A stretch of DNA of 64,000 bases from Rhodopirellula bahusiensis (GCF_002727185.1 NZ_NIZW01000008.1:248001-312000); one strand, 5' to 3'; positions 1-9,311 are shown, counted from the stretch's first letter. Numbers and translations are program-made. The notes: generated by a model from the letters alone, not told the origin.

Positions 1-69
1 TCCGATACCCAAAACTTGGCCGAGCAGGCAGATTCAGGATCGCTGGATTGGGATGTTGAACAGCATTGA
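1..69 (+). CDS. C-terminal end of a gene cut by the window edge
   Basis: Frame 1 is open from the first base and ends at TGA 67-69, giving 22 residues of balanced, acidic composition. No function can be read from so short a piece. It could also be chance, because 22 open codons are not improbable. If real, it belongs to the integrative element and lies about 210 bases upstream of the HTH gene. Confidence 0.3.
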   Translation, partial: SDTQNLAEQADSGSLDWDVEQH

Positions 70-281
70 GCAATTCGAACGCCTACAGTCGAACAAAGCT
101 GAGCACGAGATGAGCAAAGAAGTTTTTGGAGAGAAAACCGAATGATTTGCAATGCCTTCGATGCTCGACTTTAAAAGTTGAGCATGAGTCAAGCGAACTC
201 AAGATTGACTAGTGAGCGGAGCCTCCCCAACAATCACAAACGTAGTTAATTAAAGCTTTCTTGTCTTTCGAGGCTATTGCC

Positions 282-587
282 ATGCAGGCCACCGCGGACC
301 ATCCGACACGCGATATCGAATCAAACATCACACTCATGAGTACCGGCGACGTCGCCAGGCAGACGGGTTGGTCAATCACGAAGGTGAGAAATCTTTGTGA
401 GTCAGGGCGATTGCCAGCGATTAACACCGGCACTGGCAAGCGAAATGTATGGGAGGTCCGCCAACGTGACCTCAACGCGTTCTTAACGCCAGCCGCTCGC
501 GGTAGTGCTGAAAGTTCAAAGCCGCTTCAGTCACTGCAGCGAAACGGAAGAAAGCGGATTGACCGATCGGTGCCGCAGATTTTCTGA
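282..587 (+). CDS. Small MerR/HTH_17-type DNA-binding protein, possible excisionase
   Basis: The product is 101 residues. Residues about 19-70 contain the segment MSTGDVARQTGWSITKVRNL, followed by a short wing with GKRNVWEV. This is the layout of the HTH_17/excisionase family, which binds DNA next to attachment sites and biases recombinases toward excision. I chose ATG 282 because GAGG at 270-273 lies 8 bases upstream; TTG 261 and ATG 336 are alternatives. The gene stands alone and is followed by a strong terminator at 629-669. Family membership is inferred from the pattern; an activator or repressor role is equally possible. Confidence 0.6.
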   Translation: MQATADHPTRDIESNITLMSTGDVARQTGWSITKVRNLCESGRLPAINTGTGKRNVWEVRQRDLNAFLTPAARGSAESSKPLQSLQRNGRKRIDRSVPQIF

Positions 588-628
588 CCCGCGCGACCAA
601 CAACCACCCAGGCCGACCGACCAACGGA

Positions 629-669
629 AGCCGACATCACACCTCCACGGTGCCGGTGTCGGCTTTTTT
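629..669 (+). terminator. Rho-independent terminator after the HTH gene
   Basis: AGCCGACA at 629-636 pairs with TGTCGGCT at 657-664, and a run of six T follows at 664-669. It separates the HTH gene from the long operon, so the operon needs its own promoter somewhere in 670-816. I could not identify that promoter confidently. Confidence 0.75.
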
Positions 670-816
670 CGTGGGCGGCTGGCAAGCGAAAAAACGCCGC
701 CTACAGCAGACGCGGCAGACGACGTTCAGTTTCAGTTTCTCGTTGAATTTGGTTGGCCACCGACCAACAAGAGACTAACCCCTCCGGCAACTCGATATCA
801 CACGAAGGACACTCCC

Positions 817-1263
817 ATGGTAGCACTACCGCAGAAACAAGCAACGCAGACCCGATCCCGAATCAACCTTCCGCGATTCACACGACATCGAACGCAAAAA
901 TCAAAACCGCGATCGAAACGAATCCGCGGCACCGGACTGTTGGCGGTTCACGACTCGACATTGGCCGCAGGATTCGAGGTCACACCGGTGATCAAACTCA
1001 TTCGAGATCGAACTGGCAGGTTCATTCCGTTTGGGCTGATGCGTGGCAGGATCACTCGACTCGACCGGCATTCATCGCAAAATGGGTACTACTGTGGGCT
1101 GATCCATGTCGGCGATGACCCGCGTGAAATGGCGATGCGGCACCAACTGGACCTGCATCACATGACGACAGCTCTACTGTTCGCCCAACATGGATTTTGC
1201 GAAGAGACCCGAAACGATGAGCTTGATCTGCTCGACCTTTGTCCGGTTGCGGGAGGTCAATAG
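817..1263 (+). CDS. Orphan basic protein at the head of the element operon
   Basis: The product is 148 residues. The first about 40 are strongly basic (Arg/Lys/Thr rich), and the rest is mixed with a His-rich stretch (HQLDLHHM) and an acidic tail. The frame is open further upstream, but ATG 817 is preceded by AAGGA at 804-808 and starts the better-looking protein. It ends 2 bases before the GTG start of the primase/helicase gene, so the two are probably co-transcribed. I do not recognise a family. A nucleic-acid-binding role is only suggested by the charge. Confidence 0.55.
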   Translation: MVALPQKQATQTRSRINLPRFTRHRTQKSKPRSKRIRGTGLLAVHDSTLAAGFEVTPVIKLIRDRTGRFIPFGLMRGRITRLDRHSSQNGYYCGLIHVGDDPREMAMRHQLDLHHMTTALLFAQHGFCEETRNDELDLLDLCPVAGGQ

Positions 1264-1265
1264 CA

Positions 1266-4073
1266 GTGAGAAAGCTCAACACCACGGGGATAGAGCTCAC
1301 TATGTCCCGAAAGGCTACGGCAAGGACCAAACGACCAACTCCGAAACAGCGATTGCCCTCGACTAATTCGCTTCCAACGATCGAAGGCCTGCGGTCACAC
1401 CACGTGGATGATTTGGTTCGTTCGGGACTTACCGTGCAAACCATTACCGAAGCGGGTTTGTATTCGATTGATGATCCCGCCGAAATCAGCAGGAAACTCA
1501 ACTGGGCCGCTCCAGCCAATCGACTTGGCCCAGCTCTCGCGTTCCCGTTCATCGACCTCGCGACAAAAAAACTGAACGGCTTCACGCGATTGAAGCCCGA
1601 CACCCCGCGAAAGAACAAAAGGGGCAAAACAAACAAGTACGAACAGCCCGCTGGAGAATCACACCGGGCCTACTTTCCGTTTGGTTGCCTTTCGGCGATT
1701 GAGACGCCCGGGGAGATGATCGGGATCATTGAGGGCGAAAAAAAAGCTTTAGCTGCCACGCAGTCTGGCTTGCCTGCATTGTCAACGTCCGGGGTCTGGG
1801 GTTGGACCAAGAAGCGAAAGAAGGACTCGAGAGGGAAAGCGATTGGGAAACGACTTCTCATTGATGACCTGAGTTCGATCTTGTGGTTTGAGCGGGAAGT
1901 ATGGATCGGATTTGACTTCGATGAAGACCGGAACCCCGATGTCAATCACGCAGCAGCAGAACTTGCGAGAGTTCTTGAATCACATGGTGCTCGTGTCACA
2001 ATCATCGAGATCCCGCCAGGTCCAAGGAAAGATGGAGGCGGTTTGTCGAAAATGGCCGTCGATGACTACCTCGTGTTGCATGGAGAGAAGGCACTCCGAA
2101 ATTTGATTCGGGGACAAGTCTTCCGGAAGGAAGCGGCTCGTTCACTCGACGACTGGCGAAATGATCTAGCGGTCGCACGAATCGACTCGATCCGAAAAAA
2201 GGAAGTGAATCTCTGTCGGTCTCCCACGGGGGCAGGAAAGTCTCATGCAGACACGCACGCGATGGACGCGGTTTCGACAAGCCTGGTCGTGCTGCCAAGC
2301 CACAAGAACTGCTCTGAGTTCCAAGGAACTTGCGAGTCAGTCGGCATACCCGCTGTCGCGTACCCCAAGTTGTCTAAAGCAACCTGCGAGAACTTCGATT
2401 TGGCTAAGAAAGCGATGGCAAGTGGGCTGTCTCCATCACAGTCAATTTGCCCGAAATGCCCTCATGCTGAAGGATGCGAATACCAAGACTTGCTCACGCT
2501 GGCGGAGAAAGCCCGCCACAAAATCTGCACCCACGCTCGCGGAGCAATGTCTTTTGACCAGCTTTCCGAGGGCCGGGAGTACATCAGTGTCCACGAAGAA
2601 TGTTCCGAGTTTCTTCGTCCTGGGATTCAAATCTCAAGCGGACTCAAGCAAGTAACGATGGTGGCCGAGGCTGCCATCAACGATTGCAAGAACAACTACC
2701 AAACGAACAATCCGGATCTTAGCGAAGAGTACTTCTACGTTCGGATGAGAGAGATTTCGGAAGATCTTGCAAAGTCGCTCAAGGCGGACAAAACCGCGGT
2801 GATCGACATTCCGGTTTTCACAGGGCCTCCCTGGAACTGTGATGCGAGACTGTGGGACGCAATGAACAGCATTGACGTTTGGCCTGATGCTGATTCAATG
2901 CGACTTGTCAAAGCGTTGGCAAGCGGCGAGATATGTGAACTAGTTGTGCGTGTCGACGAAGTTTTCCAACGGGGAGGTGATCGAAAAACGAGAACTTCGA
3001 TTTGTGCCGTCCGCCAAACCAAAATCCCAAGCGACGTTGCTATCTGGTTCGCTGACGCGACAGCTGACAGATCGGAGGTCGAATCGCTGCTTGGTGGGCT
3101 GCAAGTCCGAGATCGCACGCCAGTCGGCAGCCTCGAAGCGAAGCACCCGTCGCTGCAAGTTCCCGTCGACATCACAAAAGGCACATCTCCAAAGAACGTT
3201 GCTGCCATTGTTACCGGCATGCTCGAGAGTTTGCCCTATCAACGAATCGGTGTCATCTGCCATCGAGAGCACATCTCTGCCGTGAAAGAGGTCGCCGGGG
3301 TCATTCAAGCGAGCCATTTTCGTGGGGGTGAATCCCGTGGCTCGAACGAATGGCTTTCTGAATGTGATTGCATGCTGGTTCTGGGGACGCCGCGTGTTCC
3401 ACCGCATGTCATCCGGGATCGGCTACTAAAACTTGGACTCCCGGCTGCAATGGCAAAATCAGATGAGGAAGTTCGGTGGGGGAAAGACTATTGGTCAGGC
3501 CGCACAACGCGAGGGAATCGGATCACCGTTACGACGCTGGCCTACCGAGACCACGATTGGCATCGGGCTCACTGCCAAATCGTTCGGTCTGAAATCCTTC
3601 AATCGGCTGGTCGAGGTCGATCGGTAACTGAAACGGGAATCCCAGTAGTGGTTCTGACCACCGAAGACATGGGACTCCCAATTCTGGAATCAAAATTTTC
3701 GCCACTGACTGAATCTCAGAGAGAAATTCTCGAGAGTCTGAAGTTTCACCTCCTTCGAAAACAGGTTTCCAGCGTCGTTCGAGGCGAAACGCTATCGGAA
3801 CCATCCCCTACAGGAGCGTCATCGGAACAAACTCCTACTATATATATTGTAGGAAATGGTTCCGTTAGCTCGTCCACGATCGCATCGGCGGTTGGATCCT
3901 CTGACCGCTACGTCAGGAAAGTTTTGAAAGAGCTTTCAGAACGGAATTTTGTGAAACGGATTGGCCAACGGGGTGGCTGGACTCTCGATCAACCTCCAAA
4001 GCTCAACCTCTATGCCGAGGCCGGGATAGCGAATCTGTCTGCTTGCACCTCTCGCGGGGGAAGCCAAGCATGA
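1266..4073 (+). CDS. TOPRIM primase / SF2-type helicase fusion with Cys cluster and C-terminal winged helix
   Basis: About 935 residues from GTG 1266 (GGGAGG at 1251-1256, 9-base spacing); ATG 1302 is an alternative. The N-terminal third resembles DUF3854/TOPRIM: GIIEGEKKA near residue 155 and WIGFDFDED near 215, the acidic signatures of replicative primases. Then come a Walker A (SPTGAGKS, near 320), four cysteines spaced C-x20-C-x2-C-x5-C near 375-405 as in XPD/DinG iron-sulphur helicases, an HEE Walker-B-like site near 440, and QSAGRGRS near 780, which fits SF2 motif VI. Residues about 860-910 form a winged helix (SSTIASAVGSSDRYVRKVLK). I infer the replication initiator of the element. It could act as a primase-helicase, but no separate catalytic primase domain is evident. 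Confidence 0.7.
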   Translation: MRKLNTTGIELTMSRKATARTKRPTPKQRLPSTNSLPTIEGLRSHHVDDLVRSGLTVQTITEAGLYSIDDPAEISRKLNWAAPANRLGPALAFPFIDLATKKLNGFTRLKPDTPRKNKRGKTNKYEQPAGESHRAYFPFGCLSAIETPGEMIGIIEGEKKALAATQSGLPALSTSGVWGWTKKRKKDSRGKAIGKRLLIDDLSSILWFEREVWIGFDFDEDRNPDVNHAAAELARVLESHGARVTIIEIPPGPRKDGGGLSKMAVDDYLVLHGEKALRNLIRGQVFRKEAARSLDDWRNDLAVARIDSIRKKEVNLCRSPTGAGKSHADTHAMDAVSTSLVVLPSHKNCSEFQGTCESVGIPAVAYPKLSKATCENFDLAKKAMASGLSPSQSICPKCPHAEGCEYQDLLTLAEKARHKICTHARGAMSFDQLSEGREYISVHEECSEFLRPGIQISSGLKQVTMVAEAAINDCKNNYQTNNPDLSEEYFYVRMREISEDLAKSLKADKTAVIDIPVFTGPPWNCDARLWDAMNSIDVWPDADSMRLVKALASGEICELVVRVDEVFQRGGDRKTRTSICAVRQTKIPSDVAIWFADATADRSEVESLLGGLQVRDRTPVGSLEAKHPSLQVPVDITKGTSPKNVAAIVTGMLESLPYQRIGVICHREHISAVKEVAGVIQASHFRGGESRGSNEWLSECDCMLVLGTPRVPPHVIRDRLLKLGLPAAMAKSDEEVRWGKDYWSGRTTRGNRITVTTLAYRDHDWHRAHCQIVRSEILQSAGRGRSVTETGIPVVVLTTEDMGLPILESKFSPLTESQREILESLKFHLLRKQVSSVVRGETLSEPSPTGASSEQTPTIYIVGNGSVSSSTIASAVGSSDRYVRKVLKELSERNFVKRIGQRGGWTLDQPPKLNLYAEAGIANLSACTSRGGSQA

Positions 4074-4435
4074 GTCGAAAGCAAACCCCGTTTTCAAAAA
4101 TGTCGCCGGATCAGCGACGTCGTTTTGTCGGTGGCAGGCGTGCTCACAACCATCGCCGCCGTATCGAGCGAGACTATCGCCGCTGTCGCTTGGCCGAAGT
4201 TTTGAAAACTGTTGACGAGTTTTCGTACGGAGCTCGAAAAAGGCTGGCGAGCGAATTGGGGATCAGCCGGTGGACGCTGCGAAAAGACCTGATCGCGTTG
4301 GGAGTCATCACGCGAACTGAACGTCGCGAACGAACCGAACGTGATGCCGTCCAACGTGAAGCTTTCGCCAATCGTCTGCACGAAAGCTTGAGGCGTGGTC
4401 GTGAAATTCAAGAAGCACAGGAGCAAGCCAAATGA
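4070..4435 (+). CDS. Basic HTH protein
   Basis: The product is 121 residues, rich in Arg. A helix-turn-helix is visible near residues 62-85 (ARKRLASELGISRWTLRKDL), followed by a charged helical tail. The ATG overlaps the stop of the primase/helicase gene (ATGA), so translation is probably coupled. A role in origin binding or transcription control of the element is an inference from the HTH and the context. No specific family is recognised. Confidence 0.65.
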   Translation: MSRKQTPFSKMSPDQRRRFVGGRRAHNHRRRIERDYRRCRLAEVLKTVDEFSYGARKRLASELGISRWTLRKDLIALGVITRTERRERTERDAVQREAFANRLHESLRRGREIQEAQEQAK

Positions 4436-4749
4436 GAAAGCAAAAACCAAAGACAACGGGAACCAAAACTTCGAAGCCGAAAGCTTCTTTCCCTCCCGTC
4501 CCCGATCAGCCACCAGCGACGTTGGCAGAGCTCAAGGCCTACCGCGATTCGCTTCCGGCATCGACTCGCCGGCGCCGTGGACCGCTGGCTGGATGCGACA
4601 CCGATGGCCAACTCGCTCAGCTGAAACGCTGGAACGAGGAGCTTGGGCAGCGAGAAGGCGACCTACCGAAACCGAAACGCAAGAAACGACTGAAACCACT
4701 TCCATTTTCTGATGCCGATTCCACCACCAACGAAGGGAACGAAAAATGA
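4432..4749 (+). CDS. Small basic orphan protein
   Basis: The product is 105 residues. The N-terminal 30 residues are Lys/Thr/Pro rich and probably disordered. A short helical stretch (ATLAELKAYRDSLP) and a C-terminal basic patch (PKPKRKKRLKPLP) follow. It overlaps the genes on both sides by ATGA. I do not recognise it. Charge and neighbours suggest DNA binding or a replication accessory function, but nothing in the sequence proves this. Confidence 0.6.
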   Translation: MRKQKPKTTGTKTSKPKASFPPVPDQPPATLAELKAYRDSLPASTRRRRGPLAGCDTDGQLAQLKRWNEELGQREGDLPKPKRKKRLKPLPFSDADSTTNEGNEK

Positions 4750-5801
4750 CAACCACGATCCGAACGAACGACATTGATCAGATGAAAGCGAAGGCCCAGC
4801 GTGACGTCGAGGATGCGAACGCCGTCCTGGAAGAAGCCCGGCGACGCCGTGAAGCAACCGAACAGCAGGTCACCGGTAGCCAGGCCGAACTTGATCGGCT
4901 GAACGCTGAAGCAGCCGCGAAGAAGCAAGCCATCGACGCCGCCCGCCAAGCGAGGATCGACGCCGATGCCGAATTGCAAAAAGCCGCGGAGCAAGCTCGC
5001 ATTGCCGAGGCGAACCTCCCGCAGAATCGAGTCACCCTTGAGACCGCCGAAGTGACATCTTCGCGGGTATTGAGTGCGTTTGATGAATTCCGAAGGGAAA
5101 GTGAATTTGCCGACAACCAAGACTTGCCTATTACCGAGTCGTCAAAAAAGTTCTGGTGTGCCATCGACAACGCTCGCGACCGCTTATTGACCACAGACGT
5201 CGACGACGATGCATCTGCGATCGTTTTGGGAGTGGAAGGCATTGTGTTGGCTTGTGAGCGATGGGAAGAAGACCGGAAAAACCTTTGGGAAACAGAGATT
5301 CCGCCAAGTGAACTCGGAGATTGCCCGCCAGAAAACCATCGTGTCGAAAAATTCGAACGCGATCTTCGCCGGCTGTTGGCAGGTGAGTCTCCGACCTTCA
5401 CTTTACCAATGATCGGAGACCTGATTCTTGAAGGATTGTCCTTCAGGCAGATTGCCCAGAGGCTGAATTATCTCCGCCCGAGCGGGGTGGTTTGCTTAGA
5501 GACTCTCGCAGTTTTAGTCGACACCTTCGATCGACAAGACGGTCCTGAATTCATTTCAGTGCATTGGATGGGAGCCCGTACGTTCGAGACAGCATGGAAG
5601 CGACGGCAGGCATCGATCGAATCCCGCAGGAAGAGACGCAATCTATCAATCGCTTCGTCGCTTCGGATTATGCGTGATCCCAATGCGAGGCTTAAGAACG
5701 ACCCCACTCGCGAGTCGTCGGAAGCAGCACCGGCTCGACGACTTGGCGGTTCATCGGCTTCCGAACCGAGCCAGCTTTCAACGATGCAAGCCGACTGGTA
5801 G
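4746..5801 (+). CDS. Coiled-coil orphan protein
   Basis: The product is 351 residues. Residues about 10-95 are an uninterrupted Ala/Glu/Arg-rich coiled coil (heptad-like, no prolines). A mixed domain of about 200 residues follows (CAIDNARDRLL, GVEGIVLACERWEEDR), then a basic C-terminus. A short HTH-like segment (LSFRQIAQRLNYLRPSG) lies near residue 230. The start overlaps the upstream stop by ATGA. Family unknown. The coiled coil suggests oligomerisation; a structural or partition role is possible but unsupported. Confidence 0.65.
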   Translation: MTTTIRTNDIDQMKAKAQRDVEDANAVLEEARRRREATEQQVTGSQAELDRLNAEAAAKKQAIDAARQARIDADAELQKAAEQARIAEANLPQNRVTLETAEVTSSRVLSAFDEFRRESEFADNQDLPITESSKKFWCAIDNARDRLLTTDVDDDASAIVLGVEGIVLACERWEEDRKNLWETEIPPSELGDCPPENHRVEKFERDLRRLLAGESPTFTLPMIGDLILEGLSFRQIAQRLNYLRPSGVVCLETLAVLVDTFDRQDGPEFISVHWMGARTFETAWKRRQASIESRRKRRNLSIASSLRIMRDPNARLKNDPTRESSEAAPARRLGGSSASEPSQLSTMQADW

Positions 5802-5859
5802 TCCGCTCCGGCACTCAGTCAACAACCCGACACCGCAAACCACAGCCAGAAGGAACCAG

Positions 5860-6180
5860 ATGTTTGGAGACATGACACTCGCCGTTGAGCGGCGGTTTGA
5901 TATAGATGCGAGCGAACCGCAATTGCTGGTTGACGCCTATGACGATGGCCGACTGAACGAACTGCTTCCTGATGGCTGCTTCTGGATGGTTTTGATCGGC
6001 GACGACGGAAGGTTCACGAGCATTGAACCGATGCGGGTAGACACCACAATCCCAATCCTTCGCTTCGTGATGGTGCGGGAAGGATCATTCGTCATGCGAA
6101 CGACGAACGAGAGCGAACAGTACCTTCGGGCACTGTCGGCACCGAGTGCCGAACTAATGAAACGACTCAAAGGAAATTAA
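5860..6180 (+). CDS. Small orphan protein
   Basis: The product is 106 residues from ATG 5860, with AGGA at 5851-5854. The open frame extends upstream, but that part overlaps the preceding gene and has a poor composition. The protein is acidic at the start (LAVERRFDIDASEPQLL) with a beta-rich centre (GCFWMVLIGDDGRFTSIEPM). It ends 5 bases before the next start, and AAAGGA near 6169 serves that gene. No family recognised. Confidence 0.6.
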   Translation: MFGDMTLAVERRFDIDASEPQLLVDAYDDGRLNELLPDGCFWMVLIGDDGRFTSIEPMRVDTTIPILRFVMVREGSFVMRTTNESEQYLRALSAPSAELMKRLKGN

Positions 6181-6185
6181 AGCGA

Positions 6186-8414
6186 ATGACTACCCTCGTC
6201 TACAATAATGTTGTCCTGAAGAACTGCGAAACACTTCGATTCGAACAAGACCTCCAATACGACGAATCGAAGACTGATCTTCTGTTTTCACGATTTCGCA
6301 TCCGAGTCGGATCTACCCTGGTTGCGGTCCGCTATCCCGATGATGGCGGCTTCGGGATCCAGACGCCGAGAGGGTCAACGGTCGGTCAGCGATTGCATGA
6401 CATTCAGGCGAGACTGTCGCAGCCGCGGAAAGACTTCTGGTTTTTAACTGAGTCGAATCCCATTACAGAAAACGGGGATTCCGGTGCGATCGATCAACCG
6501 CTGATCATTGCAACTGGCGAGCCCTACTCCTATGAGTACTCGGAAAGCTCGGTCGATGATAGAAGCCGCGTCGATGCTGAGAAGACCGTTCGCCAGCTGC
6601 AACCAAATCCGCTCGATTTCTCTCATGTCAGTGACTACAGCACGGAGAGGTACGGACCGTTCAACACGCCGTTTCCGGCTGACCAAGTGGTTGACTCCGA
6701 CAATGGCCCCAAGCCCAAAGACATCAATTGCACTGCAATCTTTGGCGGTCGATCGATACGCGTTGAATTTGAGATTGAAGTTTGCCGGCACTACTGCGAC
6801 CCCGATAGAGCTGGTGACCCTTATCCGCCGACTGAACCGTGGATCGAAGCTCGCGATGACGACGAAGACACCAAAGGCGAGAATGAAGCGGAAGATGGTT
6901 TCCGAATCCCGCCATCAAAGAACATCTTTTCAAACCGGTGGTATCTCACTGAAACAAAAGATGCCAACTTTGTGACAACCAAGACGATCCAAGGGACGTT
7001 GCGAGTTGCCACGAAAGAAACCCTGCCGCACCTACAACGCTTCTTAGTGGTTCCGCCTCTTTTAGATGGCTATCAGCGAACCGAGCAAACGTTTGCTGAC
7101 GATCCGTCCGGCTTGGTGCTCAAGTATCGGATCAGCGATCGAGAACGTCACGCCGCTCCACCTGCACCAGCCGTCGACTGGAACGGGACCTACACGGAGA
7201 CGGCGTCCAAGATGGGCATATATCAGATCTCGCATCTCGACGTGACTCTAATCGGTCCACCTTCGGTCGACAAAATAGATTTGATCGGTGCGGCAGGGCG
7301 AGTGCTCAACTCCAGAATGAAAAACTTGCAGAAGGATCCCGCTGACACCAGCCAAGACTATTCGGTAAAGCTTCTCGACATGGCGGTCATCGAATCACTT
7401 GATCAACCGATGGTAACTCTTCGCGTTACAGTTCAACATGTCGGCCTTGACGCGACCTATTTCAACTTGCGGCTAGGACAAATTAGCAAGCCGTTGAATA
7501 GCGGTGATGACGAAGAGAACTCAGACGGCGACGAAGACGCTCAGTCCATCGATGGCTACTATCCCGATCGTTGGCCGGCTCCGTTGCCGTATGATTCCGA
7601 AACGCCAGCGGGATTGTTTTCCTGTTATCTGCAAGATCCTTGCAGCGTCTGGCATTCACCGACGATGCGGATCGAAGGAGAGGACCTACCCAACCCTGGT
7701 GGCGAATACGAAGCCCGCGATCTTACAGATGAAACCGGCTCACCGACTTATCCCACGCCGAGCGAAGAAGATGACGTTCCGCGACCTGGCAGTGTGTCCC
7801 GCAGCAAGAACAAGCTCGACCGAGACATTCGGCACGTTTCGTCTGACCAGCTGTTCCCCGAACAGGACAAAAAGATCATTTCGCCCGAGCAGTTCGCCGG
7901 ATGTCCCTACACCTATTGGAAGCTGAAAAGCGAGTATCAGATCAGCACCGGGCGTGCAGCCTTGCCGTTGGCCGCAGTTCGCAGTCCCGAGTACGCGGAA
8001 CTCCCGCATAACGGCCCAACTTCGAAGATCATCAAGTTACATGAGAACACTTGCAAAAGACTGTTCTGGATCGAAGCAACGAGGGTCGGCAAACCCCCGC
8101 AGTTTCCATCTCCAAAAGACACGATGCTCGACATGAATGGTGCGACGGAATATTTGATGGACTGGAAGATCGGATTCGCGAACCCAACACTTGGCCCAGA
8201 TGGAAGCACCAGGGAATACACGATCGCCGCCGAATACGTCTATGCCCTTGATCGTGCTCCCGCCAATTCAGAATTGTTCCGGATTCCGGTCAGCCCAATC
8301 GATTTCACACCGAACGATCCGCGATCGATCAGCGGCACGGATCTGTTCCGGGATGACTTGGTTGAATGGCGGTTTAATGTCGTTCCGTCGCCTCCACCAA
8401 CCCCATCGCCATAA
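6186..8414 (+). CDS. Large acidic beta-rich orphan protein (742 aa)
   Basis: No signal peptide or membrane segment is visible. The N-terminus (TTLVYNNVVLKNCETLRFEQ, then a short alternating hydrophobic region) and a central block (TIQGTLRVATKETLPHL, GLVLKYRISDRERHAAPPAP) alternate polar and hydrophobic residues as in beta-sandwich proteins. Two very acidic linkers are present, near residue 225 (DDDEDTKGENEAEDG) and near 440 (GDDEENSDGDEDAQ). It lies mid-operon between the replication genes and the duplicated 904-aa protein. The size and position would suit a structural (virion-like or surface) component, but I recognise no motif. The call stays unknown. Confidence 0.65.
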   Translation: MTTLVYNNVVLKNCETLRFEQDLQYDESKTDLLFSRFRIRVGSTLVAVRYPDDGGFGIQTPRGSTVGQRLHDIQARLSQPRKDFWFLTESNPITENGDSGAIDQPLIIATGEPYSYEYSESSVDDRSRVDAEKTVRQLQPNPLDFSHVSDYSTERYGPFNTPFPADQVVDSDNGPKPKDINCTAIFGGRSIRVEFEIEVCRHYCDPDRAGDPYPPTEPWIEARDDDEDTKGENEAEDGFRIPPSKNIFSNRWYLTETKDANFVTTKTIQGTLRVATKETLPHLQRFLVVPPLLDGYQRTEQTFADDPSGLVLKYRISDRERHAAPPAPAVDWNGTYTETASKMGIYQISHLDVTLIGPPSVDKIDLIGAAGRVLNSRMKNLQKDPADTSQDYSVKLLDMAVIESLDQPMVTLRVTVQHVGLDATYFNLRLGQISKPLNSGDDEENSDGDEDAQSIDGYYPDRWPAPLPYDSETPAGLFSCYLQDPCSVWHSPTMRIEGEDLPNPGGEYEARDLTDETGSPTYPTPSEEDDVPRPGSVSRSKNKLDRDIRHVSSDQLFPEQDKKIISPEQFAGCPYTYWKLKSEYQISTGRAALPLAAVRSPEYAELPHNGPTSKIIKLHENTCKRLFWIEATRVGKPPQFPSPKDTMLDMNGATEYLMDWKIGFANPTLGPDGSTREYTIAAEYVYALDRAPANSELFRIPVSPIDFTPNDPRSISGTDLFRDDLVEWRFNVVPSPPPTPSP

Positions 8415-8448
8415 TTCGAAGCCCATCATTCATACGAGAGACATTCCC

Positions 8449-9009
8449 ATGATTCGTGCAATCATTCAATTGTTCAAACGCTGGTCCGGTGATCGTCGCA
8501 TCTTTCGTTTCCACAATGGCAAGCGATGGACCTATGCCGATCCGGTGATGGTTCACCTGCTACTGAAGTCGCATCCGGAGTACTTGCACCGACACTTGGC
8601 CGAAGCCCGAACCGGCGACCTGGAGGCGATCAACGTTTGTGTCGATGCGGCGAGATCCTCCTTTGGTGCCGACGATCTTCCGAAAGCTGACTGCGTTCGG
8701 CTTTTGTTCGCCTTCGACATTTGGAAGACCGTTCTTCGTGATAGGCACGATGCTTTCTGTCGCTTGGCTGCAATACATGGCTGCGATGTTGGCTCGCTTG
8801 ATCCTGAGCGATTCACCGCTCTCTACTTCGCTCGTGCTGAATCACAGATCCGGCAAGCCGACACGCAACGCCTTGGGGCCCGGGCTGCCCATGCGGAGCT
8901 GCCACGTGGCTGGTTCACTGCCACTCGCGACTCGCCCGACGAAGCCGTTGCCGATTACGAACAACATATCGCCGCCATCGCTTCGGCTCATGCCCGGGCG
9001 GGAGCGTGA
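8449..9009 (+). CDS. Orphan helical protein, 186 aa
   Basis: ATG 8449 is preceded by GAGAGACATTCCC, close to the leader of the gene at 817 (AAGGACACTCCC). The protein is mostly helical and contains the stretch VMVHLLLKSHPEYLHRHLAE and one region with Trp and Cys (KADCVRLLFAFDIWKTVL). The C-terminus is Ala rich. It ends 2 bases before the next gene. The two products share a loose pattern (YxxPxMxxxxLxxD/HP, then KADCVRLLFAFD versus RLDCVQLAHRFD), so they may be related. No known family identified. Confidence 0.6.
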   Translation: MIRAIIQLFKRWSGDRRIFRFHNGKRWTYADPVMVHLLLKSHPEYLHRHLAEARTGDLEAINVCVDAARSSFGADDLPKADCVRLLFAFDIWKTVLRDRHDAFCRLAAIHGCDVGSLDPERFTALYFARAESQIRQADTQRLGARAAHAELPRGWFTATRDSPDEAVADYEQHIAAIASAHARAGA

Positions 9010-9011
9010 TC

Positions 9012-9311
9012 ATGGCCAACCAGCATGTTCGTTTTCAGTTTTACGACGGGTTTCGCAGCCGTTCGATCGATCCGCTGGAAGTCATCGAACGCTATCAATC
9101 GGTCCACCAGTATCGACCGGCGATGATCGATCAAGCCATCAACGGAGACTCTCAGTCCATCCTGACACTCTCTGAAATCGTTCGATTCGCGTTTGATGTT
9201 TCGTTCATCAATGAGCGTGGACGTGGGATGACTCGACTGGATTGCGTCCAGCTTGCCCACCGCTTTGATTCTTGGATTCGCACCCTTCAGACCAAACAGC
9301 AGCAGCGATGA
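9012..9311 (+). CDS. Small orphan protein related in pattern to its upstream neighbour
   Basis: The product is 99 residues. ATG 9012 is preferred over GTG 9006 because GGGAG at 8999-9003 gives an 8-base spacing. The sequence RFQFYDGFRSRSIDPLEVIE and the later RLDCVQLAHRFDSW echo RIFRFHNGKRWTYADPVMVH and KADCVRLLFAFDIW in the previous gene, which suggests duplication and divergence. The stop overlaps the next start (ATGA at 9308). Function unknown. Confidence 0.6.
   Translation: MANQHVRFQFYDGFRSRSIDPLEVIERYQSVHQYRPAMIDQAINGDSQSILTLSEIVRFAFDVSFINERGRGMTRLDCVQLAHRFDSWIRTLQTKQQQR

Noticed and set aside
505-816. Upstream extension of the orphan at 817, and a frame at 753-1118
   Set aside because: The extension runs through the terminator hairpin at 629-669, and the alternative frame overlaps the 817 gene without a ribosome site.
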